Of a stretch of DNA of 64,000 nt, positions 46,139 to 56,166 are shown piece after piece; position 1 is the first letter of the stretch; every line of letters begins with the position of its first letter. The notes below the pieces were generated by a model. The model had not been told where the DNA came from, did not search any database, and saw only the letters and a list, made by a program, of their open reading frames with translations. Origin of the DNA: Deltaproteobacteria bacterium (GTDB taxonomy: Bacteria > Desulfobacterota > Desulfuromonadia > Desulfuromonadales > BM103); assembly GCA_024636215.1 (NCBI GenBank), contig JAGXHL010000099.1, positions 12,739 through 76,738 on the forward strand. Reading direction: 5' to 3'. Made by a program: the position numbers and the translations under genes.

Positions 46139-47944
46139 TCACCGGCACATATAGCTGATGATCTCATCGATAAAGTCATTGCCAAAACGTTGCAGCTTGT
46201 GTTTGCCGACACCGTTGATCGCCAGCATGGCGGCTTCGTCTGTCGGCAATTTGGTTGCCATCTCAGCAAGTGTTGCGTCACCAAAGACCACGTAAGGTGG
46301 CACTCCCGCCTCATCCGCCAGGCGCTTGCGAAGCCTTCGCAAGGCGTCGAAGAGATCATCATCGTAATCAAAGTCGCCAACCCGCGCTCGGCCTTTTTTC
46401 TGCAGAGCTTTAACCCGGATACGGGGCTTGGCCAACAGCAACTGTTCCTCACCGCGCAGTAAGGGTCGGGCGGCTTCGGTTAATTTCAGCACTGAGAAAC
46501 TGGCCACATCCTGCATTAGATAGCCGCGGTGAATGAGTTGACGGATCAGGCTGCTCCAGGCATCGGCGACTTTCTCCGCGCCGATACCGTAGGTGGAGAG
46601 CTTGTCATGCCCCAGGTCAAGGATCCGCTGGGTCTGCGCCCCCCGCAGTACATCGACCACGTGACCGACACCAAAACGCTGACCAACCCGGAAGACGCAG
46701 GAGAGCGCTTTCTGTGCATCGACCGTTGCATCGTAGCGTTGCGGCGGGTTAAGACAAACGTCGCAATTGCCGCAGTCCTCTTCAAGGCGTTCGCCAAAAT
46801 AACCGAGCAGCACTTTGCGCCGGCAGGTCTGGGCTTCCCCGAAGCCGACCATTGCCTGCAGCTTGTGCAACTCGATGCGCTTCTGCTCGGGATTGCTGCT
46901 CTTCTCGATCAGGCCGCGACTGATGGCAATATCGCCATAACCGAACAACAGCAAGGCTTCGGCGGGCAGGCTGTCACGCCCGGAGCGTCCGGTTTCCTGA
47001 TAATAACTTTCGATGTTTTTGGGCAGGTCGTAATGCACGACAAAGCGCACATTCGACTTGTCGATGCCCATGCCGAAGGCGACCGTTGCCACGACAATCT
47101 GAATATCATCACGCAAAAACATCTCCTGGACCTTCTTGCGCTCCTTGTCGCCCAGACCGGCATGATAGGCACGGGCCCTGAGACCGCTCGCAGCCAGTCG
47201 CTCGGACACTTCTTCAACCCGTTTGCGCGAGAGCGCATAGACGATGCCGGCTTCTTGCTGACGGTCAGCAAGAAACTCCGTCAGCTGCTCAAAAGGCTTC
47301 TTTTTATCGACCACCGTGTAGCGGATATTTGGTCGGTCAAAGCCACTGGTAAAGCACTGCGCATGTTCCAGCCCCAGGCGCTGCAGCACATCCCGGCGGG
47401 TTTGCGGATCAGCTGTTGCAGTCAGGCCGATCATCGGCACAGCGGGGAAGTGTTTGCGTAATTGTCCCAGCTGCACATATTCAGGTCGGAAATCGTGCCC
47501 CCACTGTGAGACACAGTGGGCTTCATCAATGGCAAAGAGCGCGATGGTCATACTCCTGAGCCGCTCGAGAAAACCTTCACTGAGCAGGCGCTCCGGGGCC
47601 ACATAGAGCAGGTCCAACTCTCCGGCATGCAGCTGAGCCAGCACCTGGCGGGACTCTTCTGCCATGAGAGAAGAGTTGTAAAAGGCTGCGCGCACACCGT
47701 TGGCAACCAGGGCGTCGACCTGGTCTTTCATCAATGAAATCAGGGGGGAGACGACAATGGCTGTACCCTCTCGATGCAAAGCCGGGATCTGGAAACAGAG
47801 TGATTTGCCGCCGCCGGTCGGCATCAGGACAAAAGCGTCCTGGCCAGCAATCAAGGCTTCGACAATTTCTTTCTGCCAGGGACGAAATTCACTGTAGCCG
47901 AAGACCTCGTGCAAGGTCTGTCCAGGGCTTATTTGAGATGACAT
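46139..47944 (-). CDS. recQ: ATP-dependent DNA helicase RecQ
   Basis: 601 aa. Helicase motifs: MPTGGGKSLCFQIPAL (I), SPLISLMKDQV (Ia), IDEAHCVSQWGHDFRPEY (II plus the aromatic loop), LTATAD (III), VATVAFGMGIDKSNVRFVVH (V) and YYQETGRSGRD (VI). A zinc-binding RQC domain (CRRKVLLGYFGE...CGNCDVC) and a C-terminal HRDC domain follow. I start at MSSQISPGQTLHEVFGY; the extra 24 upstream codons run through a repeat-like palindrome. It acts in recombination and fork repair. Confidence 0.95.
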   Translation of the reverse strand: MSSQISPGQTLHEVFGYSEFRPWQKEIVEALIAGQDAFVLMPTGGGKSLCFQIPALHREGTAIVVSPLISLMKDQVDALVANGVRAAFYNSSLMAEESRQVLAQLHAGELDLLYVAPERLLSEGFLERLRSMTIALFAIDEAHCVSQWGHDFRPEYVQLGQLRKHFPAVPMIGLTATADPQTRRDVLQRLGLEHAQCFTSGFDRPNIRYTVVDKKKPFEQLTEFLADRQQEAGIVYALSRKRVEEVSERLAASGLRARAYHAGLGDKERKKVQEMFLRDDIQIVVATVAFGMGIDKSNVRFVVHYDLPKNIESYYQETGRSGRDSLPAEALLLFGYGDIAISRGLIEKSSNPEQKRIELHKLQAMVGFGEAQTCRRKVLLGYFGERLEEDCGNCDVCLNPPQRYDATVDAQKALSCVFRVGQRFGVGHVVDVLRGAQTQRILDLGHDKLSTYGIGAEKVADAWSSLIRQLIHRGYLMQDVASFSVLKLTEAARPLLRGEEQLLLAKPRIRVKALQKKGRARVGDFDYDDDLFDALRRLRKRLADEAGVPPYVVFGDATLAEMATKLPTDEAAMLAINGVGKHKLQRFGNDFIDEIISYMCR

Positions 47945-47978
47945 GGGAACTGGAGCCTCGCGAACTGATGGGGTTTGC

Positions 47979-48000
47979 CAGGAGACTGTCCGACAGCCCC
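47979..48000. repeat. Short palindrome resembling MITE termini, upstream of recQ
   Basis: The complement reads GGCTGTCGGACAGTCTCC, which contains GGCTGTCGGAC, identical to the terminus of the element at 180-349. It may be a remnant. The rest of the gap 48001-48182 holds no gene that I can support. Confidence 0.35.
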
Positions 48001-48182
48001 CTGACATCGATAACATAACAAATCATAGGATGAGCAGATACCATACCGCCATGTTCGGTACCGATCAAGGGTCTAATCGAAGATTGTCTCCGGATGAGTC
48101 CTTGTCAGCCAGCATTGTGCTCACCGTTCAGGGTGTCACATTCGTTTATCACTGGCGGTCACTTCAGCCTGGGCTCATTTCC

Positions 48183-48233
48183 ATCGAAAACTTTACCGTG
48201 CCCATGCGGAGTTTCCGGATGGGCACTAGTTCA
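48183..48233. repeat. Second copy of the CCATCCGGA hairpin family
   Basis: Contains ATCGAAAACT, ACCGTGCCCAT, CGGAGTTTCCGGATGGGCAC. It is nearly identical over about 50 bp to 55914-55963. The stop codon of the DUF3750 gene lies within it. Confidence 0.75.
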
Positions 48234-48768
48234 CATAACCACTGCCGATGGCAGTAAAAGGAAGGTGCAGCTCAAGTTCCGGCACTTGTTTGGCGACCCA
48301 GGCGGTGAAGGTATTGCTGTTGGGCCCGGGAAAGACGGTATAGGTTGTTTTCCATGGATAGGCATGGGCAGCCCTGTTGATATCATCAATCATTTTGTCG
48401 ACTTCTGGGCCCATATGTGCTTTGAGGATCTGAGGTTTCTCTCCGAACCATAAGCGGTCCGGGATATCCTTGCTGATTCTCAAGACCGGCTCACCACGGC
48501 GGTCGCGCCAACCGACCACATCGTAGACCGTGTATGACGTTTCATCCGAACGTTTTGCTGCGATCCATGTATGCATGGCAAACCAGCCTCGCCAGCCCCA
48601 GGCTTTGGCACCATAGACCTGAACAATCGCGTCTCTCGTCACGGCAGGGTCGGGGGCAATCCCTGCAGATTCCCGACTCGCGGTGCGCCAATCATTACCA
48701 GAAGAGCAGTTCGACAAGAGAAACGCCATAAGGACAATAACCGGGAGAATTTTTAAGGATAGGGACAT
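48226..48768 (-). CDS. DUF3750 lipoprotein
   Basis: 180 aa. The N-terminal lipoprotein signal ends LMAFLLSNC (Cys about residue 21). The DUF3750 core is recognisable by RDAIVQVYGAKAWGWRGWFAMHTWIA and VVGWR, followed by PDRLWFGEKPQ and a NSNTF segment. The function of the family is unknown. I start at MSLSLKILPVIVLMAF. Its stop codon is supplied by the edge of a dispersed hairpin repeat. Confidence 0.78.
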   Translation of the reverse strand: MSLSLKILPVIVLMAFLLSNCSSGNDWRTASRESAGIAPDPAVTRDAIVQVYGAKAWGWRGWFAMHTWIAAKRSDETSYTVYDVVGWRDRRGEPVLRISKDIPDRLWFGEKPQILKAHMGPEVDKMIDDINRAAHAYPWKTTYTVFPGPNSNTFTAWVAKQVPELELHLPFTAIGSGYVN

Positions 48769-48822
48769 CACGAAAACTACCTTCAAGTCATTTTTCAAAT
48801 TTTACAGTTTAGATCGCCCAGG

Positions 48823-49557
48823 TCAAACTTGGTCGTGCGCTTTGCCGTAATGTTTATACAAAGCCAGCTCATAATCTCGGCTTATGACTTTGGAGGCATC
48901 ATATTCCGGGGCCGATTGAATCAAGGCAGAGTCCAGGCTGACCACAATCGCCCCTTGTTCCCAATCGATCTGCTCAATCCATGCGGGTGAAACCAGAACC
49001 TTTTTACCAGGCCACCATCCCCCCGTGTCGATGACCAGGTAACGGACCGTCCAGTCATGATCGTCCAGGATAAAGTCTCCTACTTTGCCAATCTCGTCAT
49101 CCTTCCCCTGAATACGGTAACCGGTGACTTCTTTACTGCTTCGCAGATGAGGATCTTCAGGTGATCTCGGCGGGTTGTTATCTTGAGGGGTCACAACCAG
49201 TGGAGGAATGCCAAGAAAGCTGTCGCTATCCCAATAGGGTTCCAAGCCATAATGACGATAATATTCCATTTCATAATGTCTCGATACCGGCAGCTTCGAA
49301 TCTACCGGGGGGGCCCCTTCAATCTGCTTGCGCTTCAGTCCAACCTCCAGGCGTAGATTCTCTTCATCCACCCCCTGAATCACCTTGGGAATAATCAGGA
49401 CGTCTTCGCCGAAAAACCAACTGCCTGTGTGAATCACAAGATAGCGTATAGCCCAGAGACGGTCGTCAAAATAAACCTGTTTAAGCTCTCCGATGACGCC
49501 ATCGCGGGCACTCAAGTGATAGCCTGCCAAATCTTTCAGTTTTCGTAATTGTCTCAC
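48823..49557 (-). CDS. Protein with two PRC-barrel domains
   Basis: 244 aa. Two similar halves (LKDLAGYHLSARDGVIGELK...WAIRYLVIHTGSWFFG and VTGYRIQGKDDEIGKVGDFI...WTVRYLVIDTGGWWPG) show an internal duplication of the PRC-barrel fold. The fold is also found in RimM and photosynthetic reaction-centre H subunits. Stand-alone proteins of this type are often linked to stress. It is upstream of the DUF3750 gene on the same strand. Confidence 0.88.
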   Translation of the reverse strand: MRQLRKLKDLAGYHLSARDGVIGELKQVYFDDRLWAIRYLVIHTGSWFFGEDVLIIPKVIQGVDEENLRLEVGLKRKQIEGAPPVDSKLPVSRHYEMEYYRHYGLEPYWDSDSFLGIPPLVVTPQDNNPPRSPEDPHLRSSKEVTGYRIQGKDDEIGKVGDFILDDHDWTVRYLVIDTGGWWPGKKVLVSPAWIEQIDWEQGAIVVSLDSALIQSAPEYDASKVISRDYELALYKHYGKAHDQV

Positions 49558-49597
49558 GAGTTAACCTCTTTGCTCTGAAATTCGAATTACTTTATGA

Positions 49598-49623
49598 CCA
49601 GCAATCTGTCGACAGACTGCTGG
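49598..49623. repeat. 26-bp palindrome resembling MITE termini
   Basis: CCAGCAATCTGTC and GACAGACTGCTGG pair with one mismatch. The AGCAG-x-CTGTCG core resembles the termini of the element at 180-349. It lies upstream of the PRC-barrel gene. Confidence 0.35.
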
Positions 49624-49683
49624 CTTTAAGTATAACAAAAAACTGTAGTCGTGATTTGCCAGGCCGTCTGAAAAAGTCAAAAG

Positions 49684-49713
49684 AAAACCCTCGATCTGAG
49701 GATCGGGGGCTTT
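49684..49713 (-). terminator. Terminator after aroC
   Basis: CCCCCGATC and GATCGAGGG form a 9-bp stem with one wobble and a four-base loop, followed on the minus strand by TTTTCTTTT. It is about 70 nt past the aroC stop. Confidence 0.75.
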
Positions 49714-49780
49714 CCTGGTGTATGGAAGATTAGCGGGGCGGCGTGCAGAAACGAACCCGCCGGCGCAATAATCACTGTTT

Positions 49781-50860
49781 TTAATTTCTCATTTTTTGTC
49801 TCATGGCCAAATCCAGCAGAACCAGTGCCGCCATCGATTCCACAATCGGCACGGCACGCGGCACAACACAGGGGTCGTGGCGACCCTTTGCTTCCAGGGT
49901 GACCGGGTTGCCGTCAAAATCAACCGTCTGCTGGGCCCGGCCGATCGTCGCAACCGGTTTGAAGGCCACCCGGAAGAGCACCGGTTCACCGCTGGAAATC
50001 CCGCCCAGGATGCCACCGGCGTTATTGGTCAGGGTGCCGAGACGATCGCCCTTTTTGACGAACGGATCATTGTGCTGTGAACCGCGCAGGCAGGTGCCGG
50101 CAAAGCCGGAGCCGACCTCAAAACCTTTGGTCGCAGGAAGCGACAACATGGCGTGAGCGAGCATGGCGTCAAGCTTGTCGAAGACCGGCTCACCCCAACC
50201 GGCCGGGAGGTTGCGACAGACACAACTGACCACGCCGCCGATCGAGTCTTTGGCGTCACGGATCTGCCGCACCTTCTCTTCCATACGTGCGGCGGCCGAG
50301 GCATCGGGGCAGCGAATCAGATTACCATCGACCTGCTCCCGGCTAATGACCAGAGGATCGATCTCACCCGCCTGCTGTTCACCCACGGCGCTGACCCAGG
50401 CGACAATTTCTACACCATATTCTTCTCGCAAAATCTTTTCGGCGATCGCGCCCGAGGCTACACGACCGATCGTCTCACGGGCACTTGAACGGCCACCGCC
50501 GCTGCTGGCGCGGGTGCCATACTTGGCCTGGTAGGTAAAGTCGGCATGGGAAGGGCGGGGCACGCTATTCATCTCACCGTAATCACCGGGGCGCTGATCC
50601 TTGTTGCGCACCAGCAAACCGATCGAGGTGCCGAGCGTCCGGCCATTTTCAACGCCGGAGAGGATGGTCACCTGATCCGCTTCTTCTCTGGGCGTGGTGA
50701 GATCACTCTGTCCGGGACGCCGCCGATCAAGTTGCGGCTGAATATCAGCTTCGGACAGCTCAAGATCGGCAGGGCAGCCATCAACAATCGCACCGACCCC
50801 GATACCATGAGATTCACCAAACGTGCTAATACGAAACAACGTACCAAAAGAACTGGACAT
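49781..50860 (-). CDS. aroC: Chorismate synthase
   Basis: Last step of the shikimate pathway (EPSP to chorismate, FMN-dependent). About 359 aa. Starts [27 protein letters not shown]; the signatures [21 protein letters not shown] (in parts) and [19 protein letters not shown] are present, as is [13 protein letters not shown]. Two adjacent ATGs (50863, 50860) follow GGGAG; the second has the better spacing. A TATAAT on the minus strand at 50908-50913 is a probable -10. Confidence 0.96.
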   Translation of the reverse strand: MSSSFGTLFRISTFGESHGIGVGAIVDGCPADLELSEADIQPQLDRRRPGQSDLTTPREEADQVTILSGVENGRTLGTSIGLLVRNKDQRPGDYGEMNSVPRPSHADFTYQAKYGTRASSGGGRSSARETIGRVASGAIAEKILREEYGVEIVAWVSAVGEQQAGEIDPLVISREQVDGNLIRCPDASAAARMEEKVRQIRDAKDSIGGVVSCVCRNLPAGWGEPVFDKLDAMLAHAMLSLPATKGFEVGSGFAGTCLRGSQHNDPFVKKGDRLGTLTNNAGGILGGISSGEPVLFRVAFKPVATIGRAQQTVDFDGNPVTLEAKGRHDPCVVPRAVPIVESMAALVLLDLAMRQKMRN

Positions 50861-51029
50861 CATTGAACTCCCAAAATCATTTATGTAGGATTTTCATCGT
50901 GCATTGCATTATAAACAATTCGGCGCGGCAGGAAAGCCCGTAAGCTTTTATTGTGTAATTTAGCGAAGCATGTTTACAATAAAGGCCAATTTTCACATTC
51001 AGACAACACCGAAAAAAGAGGACAGACCT

Positions 51030-51770
51030 TTGCAGAAAATCTCCATAGAACTGGTGCCGCGTGATCAGGAAGCCTTACGCCAGGAAATGCTGTTGGTGCA
51101 AAACAACTTCCCGAAGATCGACACCATCAATATACCCGACCTGCTGAAATTCCCGCTGAGGAGTTGGCAAGCCTGCGAACAAGCCAAAGAAATCTTTACG
51201 CACACCATCCCTCACCTGCGAGCCATTGACTTCGACTTGAGTAAACCTTTTCCCCTGGTGGAAACTTTCAGGGAGACTGGTATCGACAGTGTTCTGGTCA
51301 TTGCCGGCGATCAACCGCAGGATATGTCGCGCCGGGTGTTTCGAACCACGTCCGTGGAACTGATCCGCACTCTCAAAACACAGATGCCCGAGCTGAAGGT
51401 CTATGCCGGCATCGACCCCTACCGCTCGGGGATCAAGACCGAACTCGATTACGTCAAGCGCAAGATCGACGCCGGGGCAGAAGGTTTTTTCACTCAACCC
51501 TTCTTCGATTTGCGCCTGATGGAAATCTATCTCGACCTGTTATCGCATGTGGAAATCGCCTGGGGTCTCAGCCCGGTCATGAGCGTCCGCAGCAAAGATT
51601 ACTGGGACAACCTCAACAATGCCATCTTCCCTGCCGACTTTGAACCGACCCTGGAATGGAACCGCGGCTTTGCCCGGCGAGCGCTGGAGGTCTGCCGCAG
51701 CAGCGATTCAAGCGTCTATTTCATGCCGATCCGGGTTGACCTTGTGAAGTACCTGGAAGGGATTATATAA
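51030..51770 (+). CDS. Methylenetetrahydrofolate reductase-like protein
   Basis: 246 aa. The fold and sequence order resemble MetF: an N-terminal strand with ISIELVPRD, DTINIPDL, then VLVIAGDQPQDM, and the flavin-side GAEGFFTQPFFD. It is shorter than typical MetF (about 290 aa). I start at TTG, 7 nt after GAGG; a longer frame from 50970 adds 20 unsupported residues. Its position near a split methionine synthase suggests it supplies methyl-THF, but the short length leaves room for a variant partner or substrate. Confidence 0.75.
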   Translation: MQKISIELVPRDQEALRQEMLLVQNNFPKIDTINIPDLLKFPLRSWQACEQAKEIFTHTIPHLRAIDFDLSKPFPLVETFRETGIDSVLVIAGDQPQDMSRRVFRTTSVELIRTLKTQMPELKVYAGIDPYRSGIKTELDYVKRKIDAGAEGFFTQPFFDLRLMEIYLDLLSHVEIAWGLSPVMSVRSKDYWDNLNNAIFPADFEPTLEWNRGFARRALEVCRSSDSSVYFMPIRVDLVKYLEGII

Positions 51771-51782
51771 GGCTTATTACAG

Positions 51783-51873
51783 AACGCAGATCATACCTGA
51801 TTCACGGGGAAAGAGCCAACTCTTATAGTTGAGATTTTGGCCCTTAATCTGCGTCCATCCGATTTTATCTGCG
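51783..51873. repeat. Inverted AACGCAGAT / ATCTGCGTT repeat
   Basis: AACGCAGAT at 51785 and ATCTGCGTT at 51863 flank the gap between the convergent metF-like and rubredoxin genes; ATCTGCGT recurs at 51846. It resembles common intergenic repeats of this type. No gene is seen here. Confidence 0.4.
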
Positions 51874-51909
51874 TTCCTTGATGCTTTTGAATCTAACCTC
51901 ACCAGTCCG

Positions 51910-52068
51910 TTAATCAAGCGGATCGAACATATCCATCGTCGCATAGCACAAAGGACAGACCCAGTTATCCGGGAGATCGGCAAAGGCCGTACCCGGTGGG
52001 ATATCGTTCATCGGGTCACCCTGGTCCGGGTCGTAAGTGTAGCCACAGTTTGCACAGATATACTTCAT
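51910..52068 (-). CDS. Rubredoxin
   Basis: 52 aa: begins [19 protein letters not shown] and ends [18 protein letters not shown]. The four iron-ligand cysteines are C5, C8, C38 and C41, in the two CxxC knuckles of the family. The start has GGGAGG 6 nt upstream. It is a small one-electron carrier, probably used with oxidative-stress or reductase partners. The second knuckle has CPLCYA, where CPxCGA is usual, so the residue next to the iron site differs. It is 47 nt downstream of the C-terminal metH gene and may be co-transcribed. Confidence 0.93.
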   Translation of the reverse strand: MKYICANCGYTYDPDQGDPMNDIPPGTAFADLPDNWVCPLCYATMDMFDPLD

Positions 52069-52115
52069 GACAGCCTCCCTTTTTGAAAAACCTTCAATTG
52101 GATATTCAAAGCGGA

Positions 52116-54566
52116 TTAAACCGCAAAATACTTCGCCTGTGGATGATGTGCAATAATTGCCGAGGTACTCACTTCGGGAACCATCTCCATCGTCTCGGTC
52201 AAAGTCACCCCGATCTTCTCAGGCTCGAGCAACTTGAACAGCATCTCGTGAGCGTCCAGGTCGGGACAGGCCGGATAGCCGAAGCCGTAACGCGAGCCCT
52301 GGTAGCCCTGGGTCACGTAGCCGGTCATATCGTCCGGCTTGTCCCTGTTGATGCCGAGTTCGCGCCGCATCTCTTCGTGCCAGTATTCAGCCAGGGCGTC
52401 GGTCACCTCGACACTGAAGCCGTGCAACATCAGGTAATCGTGGTAGGCATCAGCCTCGAAGAGCCGCCTGGTCTCTGCCGCGATCCGATCGCCGATGGTG
52501 ACCACGAAGAAAGCGGCCACATCGCCGCCCTCTTCGCGCGTGCGGTAATAATCAGCGATGCAGAGATGCGGTGGTGACTGCTGGCGCGGGAACTCGAAGG
52601 CCATAACCTCCTCAGGCGTTTCCACAAAAACCCTATCGCCTTCGCTGTAGCAGCGGAAGTAGCCGTAGGCCGCCTTCGGCTGCAGCAAGCCCTCTCGCAG
52701 AGAACGTTCCTTGAGGCCTTCATAGAGCGGAGCGACTTTGCTGCGCGTCAGTTCTGCGTAGTCTTCGACACTTGAACTGGCGGTGCGGCGGTAGCCCCAA
52801 CGGCCGCGGAAGAGCGCCTGCTCATTGACATAGGCAAAGAGCTTGGCCGGGTCGATGTCGACCACGTGGCGCAGGCCGTAAAAGGGCGGTTTTGGTACCG
52901 GCTGGCTGCGATCGATGTTGACGTCTTTTACTCCGGGCTTCATGCGCGGCTGGCCATTCTTCGGCGTGGCAAGGGTGGCGGTCAACTGGCCGGCCTCAAA
53001 ATCCTTCAAGGCTTTCAGCCCGGCAAAAGCATCGGCGCAGTAGACCACCGGCGCAGCGTAATTCGGCACACAGGAGGTGGCGACGAAATCACTTGTCAGC
53101 GCGGCACCACCGAGCAGGATCGGCACATCTAGCCCCGCCTCTTGATACTGGGGCAGACTCTCCTGCATGACAATCGCCGACTTCACCAGCAAACCGCTCA
53201 GGCCAATCATGTCTACGCGTAACTCACGGGCTTTGGCAATAATCGTTTCTGCCGGCACCTTGATGCCGATATTAAAAACCTTGTAGCCGTTATTGGAGAG
53301 GAGGATATCAACCAGGTTCTTGCCGATATCGTGGACGTCGCCCTGCACCGTAGCCAGCAGAATCCTGGTCCCCTCTTCCTGATCGACTTTCTCCATGTGC
53401 GGCTCGAGCCAGGCAACGCTCTTCTTCATGGCCTCGGCGGACTGCAGCACGAAGGGCAGCAACAGTTCGCCCTTGCCGAACAGTTCGCCGACGTGGCGCA
53501 TGGCCGGCACCAGAATCTGGTTGACGATCTCAAGGGGCGGATAACGGTCGAGCAGGACAGCAAGGAGATCGTCGATACCGTCCTTGTCACCGCGGACAAT
53601 CTTATGGTGCAACGCCTCTTCGGGACGCTTGTCGTCGGTCTCTTCCTCATCGTCACCATCAATGCGCTCCGAGAAGTGTTCGATGAAACGCATCAACGGC
53701 GCCACCTCTTCACCCTGGTCACGGTTATAGATCAGATCACGACAGAAGACGCGATCTTCCTCGCTGATCTGCGCCAGGGGCAGGATCTTGCCGGCGTCGA
53801 TGATCGCGGCATCAAGGCCCTGCTCGATGGCTTCGTGCATGAAGACCGAGTTGAGAATTTTGCGTGCGGCAGGGGGCAGGCCGAAAGAGATGTTGCTCAG
53901 TCCGAGCAAGGTATAGACCCCCGGTAAGGCTTGCTTGATCCGGCGAATGCCATCCAGGGTCTGGATCGCTGCGTCAAGCAGGTTTTCGTCACCGGCGCCG
54001 ATGGTAAAGGTGAGCGGGTCAAACAGCAGGTCCTGGGGTCGTAGACCGTGCTTGCCAACAGCCAGATCGTAAATCTGTCGGGCGGTCGCAACCTTTTCGT
54101 CGGCCGTCATCGCCATGCCCTGCTCGTTGATGGTCAGGGCCACGACCGCGGCGCCGTACTTCTTCGCCAGCCGGCAGACCTTATCGAGAGTCTTGCCGCC
54201 ATCTTCGAGGTTGATCGAGTTGATAATGCAGCGCCCGGGATAGATTTGCAGACAGGCTTCAACGCAGTCGGCGTTGGTCGAATCGATCATGATCGGGATC
54301 TTTAATGACTCGGCATGGAGCTTGACCAGGCGGACCAGGTCGGCACGCTCGTCACGTCCGACATAAGCGGCACAGAGATCAAGCACTTGCGCCCCCCTGG
54401 CCTCCTGGTTCAGGCCGATCCGCAGGCAGCCATCGAAATCATCGGCCAGCAGGCACTCACGAAATTGCTTTGAACCGTTCGGGTTGGAACGCTCACCGAT
54501 CAACAGCGGCGGGATCTCCTGAGCGATTTCAACCGCCTGGTAGAGACTCGAAATTGAAGGTTTCAT
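52116..54566 (-). CDS. metH: Cobalamin-dependent methionine synthase, pterin/B12/activation part
   Basis: 816 aa. Pterin-binding barrel about 1-260 ([29 protein letters not shown]). B12 cap and binding modules about 310-540, with base-off ligand motif [10 protein letters not shown] and SGLLVKSA plus LGGAALTS. C-terminal SAM-dependent activation domain about 580-816 ([21 protein letters not shown]). It lacks the homocysteine domain, which is the separate gene just upstream; the two overlap by 4 nt. It makes methionine from homocysteine using methyl-THF. Confidence 0.95.
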   Translation of the reverse strand: MKPSISSLYQAVEIAQEIPPLLIGERSNPNGSKQFRECLLADDFDGCLRIGLNQEARGAQVLDLCAAYVGRDERADLVRLVKLHAESLKIPIMIDSTNADCVEACLQIYPGRCIINSINLEDGGKTLDKVCRLAKKYGAAVVALTINEQGMAMTADEKVATARQIYDLAVGKHGLRPQDLLFDPLTFTIGAGDENLLDAAIQTLDGIRRIKQALPGVYTLLGLSNISFGLPPAARKILNSVFMHEAIEQGLDAAIIDAGKILPLAQISEEDRVFCRDLIYNRDQGEEVAPLMRFIEHFSERIDGDDEEETDDKRPEEALHHKIVRGDKDGIDDLLAVLLDRYPPLEIVNQILVPAMRHVGELFGKGELLLPFVLQSAEAMKKSVAWLEPHMEKVDQEEGTRILLATVQGDVHDIGKNLVDILLSNNGYKVFNIGIKVPAETIIAKARELRVDMIGLSGLLVKSAIVMQESLPQYQEAGLDVPILLGGAALTSDFVATSCVPNYAAPVVYCADAFAGLKALKDFEAGQLTATLATPKNGQPRMKPGVKDVNIDRSQPVPKPPFYGLRHVVDIDPAKLFAYVNEQALFRGRWGYRRTASSSVEDYAELTRSKVAPLYEGLKERSLREGLLQPKAAYGYFRCYSEGDRVFVETPEEVMAFEFPRQQSPPHLCIADYYRTREEGGDVAAFFVVTIGDRIAAETRRLFEADAYHDYLMLHGFSVEVTDALAEYWHEEMRRELGINRDKPDDMTGYVTQGYQGSRYGFGYPACPDLDAHEMLFKLLEPEKIGVTLTETMEMVPEVSTSAIIAHHPQAKYFAV

Positions 54567-55486
54567 ATCGCCACCTCCCGCTTTGCCGGCGTCAATTCGG
54601 AGCAGGCCGCAGCGAGCTGGCGAATATGTTCAGGAGTGGTACCACAACAGCCGCCGACGATACTGACCCCATCCTTTGCGATAAATTGGCTCATGTGACG
54701 GACGAAATCCTCAGGCTGCATCGGGTAGTGGGTTTTGCCCTCGACAACTTCAGGCAGCCCCTGGTTCGGCATGCAGGAAATGCGCTGCGGCCAGTTATGG
54801 CTGAGATAACGGATATGTGAGGCCATGTCGCTCGGTCCGGTAGCGCAGTTAAGGCCGAGAGAGAAGAGCGGGAAAGGTTCAAGCGTTGCGCAGATCGCCG
54901 CAATATCACTGCCAACCAGCATAGTTCCCTGCCGTTCCATGGTCACCGACACCAGCACCGGCAGATCGCGCCCCAACTCGGCAAGAACCTCAAAGCAAGC
55001 CACCAGGGCAACCTTGACCTGCAACAGGTCCTGACAGGTTTCGATGGTTAAGGCATCGACGCCTGCCTCGACCAGCGTTCGTACCTGCTCGGCCAACGAG
55101 GCTGACAAGTTGTCGACGGAGATATGGTTTAACGACGGCAGCTTGGTCGTCGGACCAACCGACCCTGCGACATAGCAGTGCTTGCGCACGCCTATCGCCG
55201 CCCGGGCATTGGCCACCGCGGCACGATTGATTTCAACGGTTCTGTCAGCCAGATCATACTCGGCCAGAACAATGGAACTGGCGCCAAAGGTGTTGGTTTC
55301 AAGCACCCTGGCCCCGGCATCCAGAAACGCTTCGTGCAGCGCGACGATCGTCTGCGGTGAAGTGATATTCAACAGCTCGTTACAACCCTCGCAGCCTTGC
55401 CAGGCGCTTTCCGCTATCGTCATTTCCTGAAGGTTGGTGCCGCAGGCACCATCAAACAACAGGAGTTTCTCATCAGCAAAACCCAT
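54563..55486 (-). CDS. Homocysteine methyltransferase domain of methionine synthase
   Basis: 307 aa. Equivalent to the N-terminal module of MetH: LLFDGACGTNLQEM, VLETNTFGAS, and the zinc ligands in LGLNCATGP and VGGCCGTTPEH. Its stop overlaps the start of the pterin/B12 gene (ATGA), so the two should be made in equal amounts and act as one enzyme. On its own it cannot bind cobalamin. Confidence 0.93.
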   Translation of the reverse strand: MGFADEKLLLFDGACGTNLQEMTIAESAWQGCEGCNELLNITSPQTIVALHEAFLDAGARVLETNTFGASSIVLAEYDLADRTVEINRAAVANARAAIGVRKHCYVAGSVGPTTKLPSLNHISVDNLSASLAEQVRTLVEAGVDALTIETCQDLLQVKVALVACFEVLAELGRDLPVLVSVTMERQGTMLVGSDIAAICATLEPFPLFSLGLNCATGPSDMASHIRYLSHNWPQRISCMPNQGLPEVVEGKTHYPMQPEDFVRHMSQFIAKDGVSIVGGCCGTTPEHIRQLAAACSELTPAKREVAI

Positions 55487-55527
55487 AAGACAATTTTCCT
55501 TTGTTTAAGTATTTCAAAAGATTAGCC

Positions 55528-55749
55528 TTATTGCTGCCTTTTGCGAGCATTAGCAGCCGCACAGGCGATGCAGACAGCGGCCGTTTCGTAAAGGCCATTC
55601 TGGGGATTGAGGATGGACGCCGGACGCAGGTGCAATGAACAGGTCACACGATAACAGAGATCACAGGTCCGGCTCTCGGTGTCGTCTGATTTATAATTAC
55701 AGATATGACAAATCCAGGGGGATCTTTCCATGGTGTCGCTACAGCCCAT
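55528..55749 (-). CDS. Small zinc-ribbon protein
   Basis: 73 aa (67 if the second ATG at 55731 is used). The cysteines form knuckles: CHIC, then CDLC, an isolated C, and CIAC (residues about 14-65). This could make two zinc sites. GAGG is close to the first ATG. No function is recognised. It lies upstream of the methionine-synthase genes on the same strand, with a 40-nt gap. Confidence 0.6.
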   Translation of the reverse strand: MGCSDTMERSPWICHICNYKSDDTESRTCDLCYRVTCSLHLRPASILNPQNGLYETAAVCIACAAANARKRQQ

Positions 55750-55775
55750 AGCCTCGTTCTTTAAATCCGGCTTGT

Positions 55776-55920
55776 CTACTTAGTTTTCGTCCGGAAACGG
55801 CCCTTTTCCGCAATCTCTGCGTCAATCGGCGGATTTGATTGTGCGGCGTAAAGCACTACGCCTCCGCTCAAATCCTTGATTTCCTTGACCTTGCTAAAAA
55901 TTGCTCGTTTCCAGATCGAA
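55776..55920 (-). pseudogene. Repeat-derived ORF fragment ending RFRTKTK
   Basis: An open frame whose C-terminal part (LSGGVVLYAAQSNPPIDAEI, then RFRTKTK) recurs in part at 32375-32417. Its N-terminal codons run into a dispersed hairpin, so the frame is probably a remnant of a mobile or repeated sequence rather than a gene. The 417-bp gap 55750-56166 holds only this, the hairpin at 55914-55963 and the leader of the aminotransferase gene. Confidence 0.35.
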
Positions 55921-55963
55921 AACTGCACCGTGCCATCCGGAGTTTCCGGATGGGCACTACTTA
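55914..55963. repeat. Third copy of the CCATCCGGA hairpin family
   Basis: ATCGAAAACT, CACCGTGCCATCCGG, AGTTTCCGGATGGGCACTA: about 50 bp nearly identical to 48183-48233, sharing its core with 26719-26755. Confidence 0.75.
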
Positions 55964-56166
55964 ATCGTGTGGGCATTATGCCTTTGCTCGAAGTCAAAGG
56001 CAAGAGACTGGGCATCAAAATAAGTCGTCGCCTCTGATCGCTTCGCCTCTGCCTTTACTTTTGCTGCGAATTGTGGCTCTTGACCCGCGGTGAGGAGCAG
56101 GTATTATTCTGGGTAGTTTTGCAGGTCTTCACAAGCGCACAATCACTTTTTTCAAAGGACGGACCA

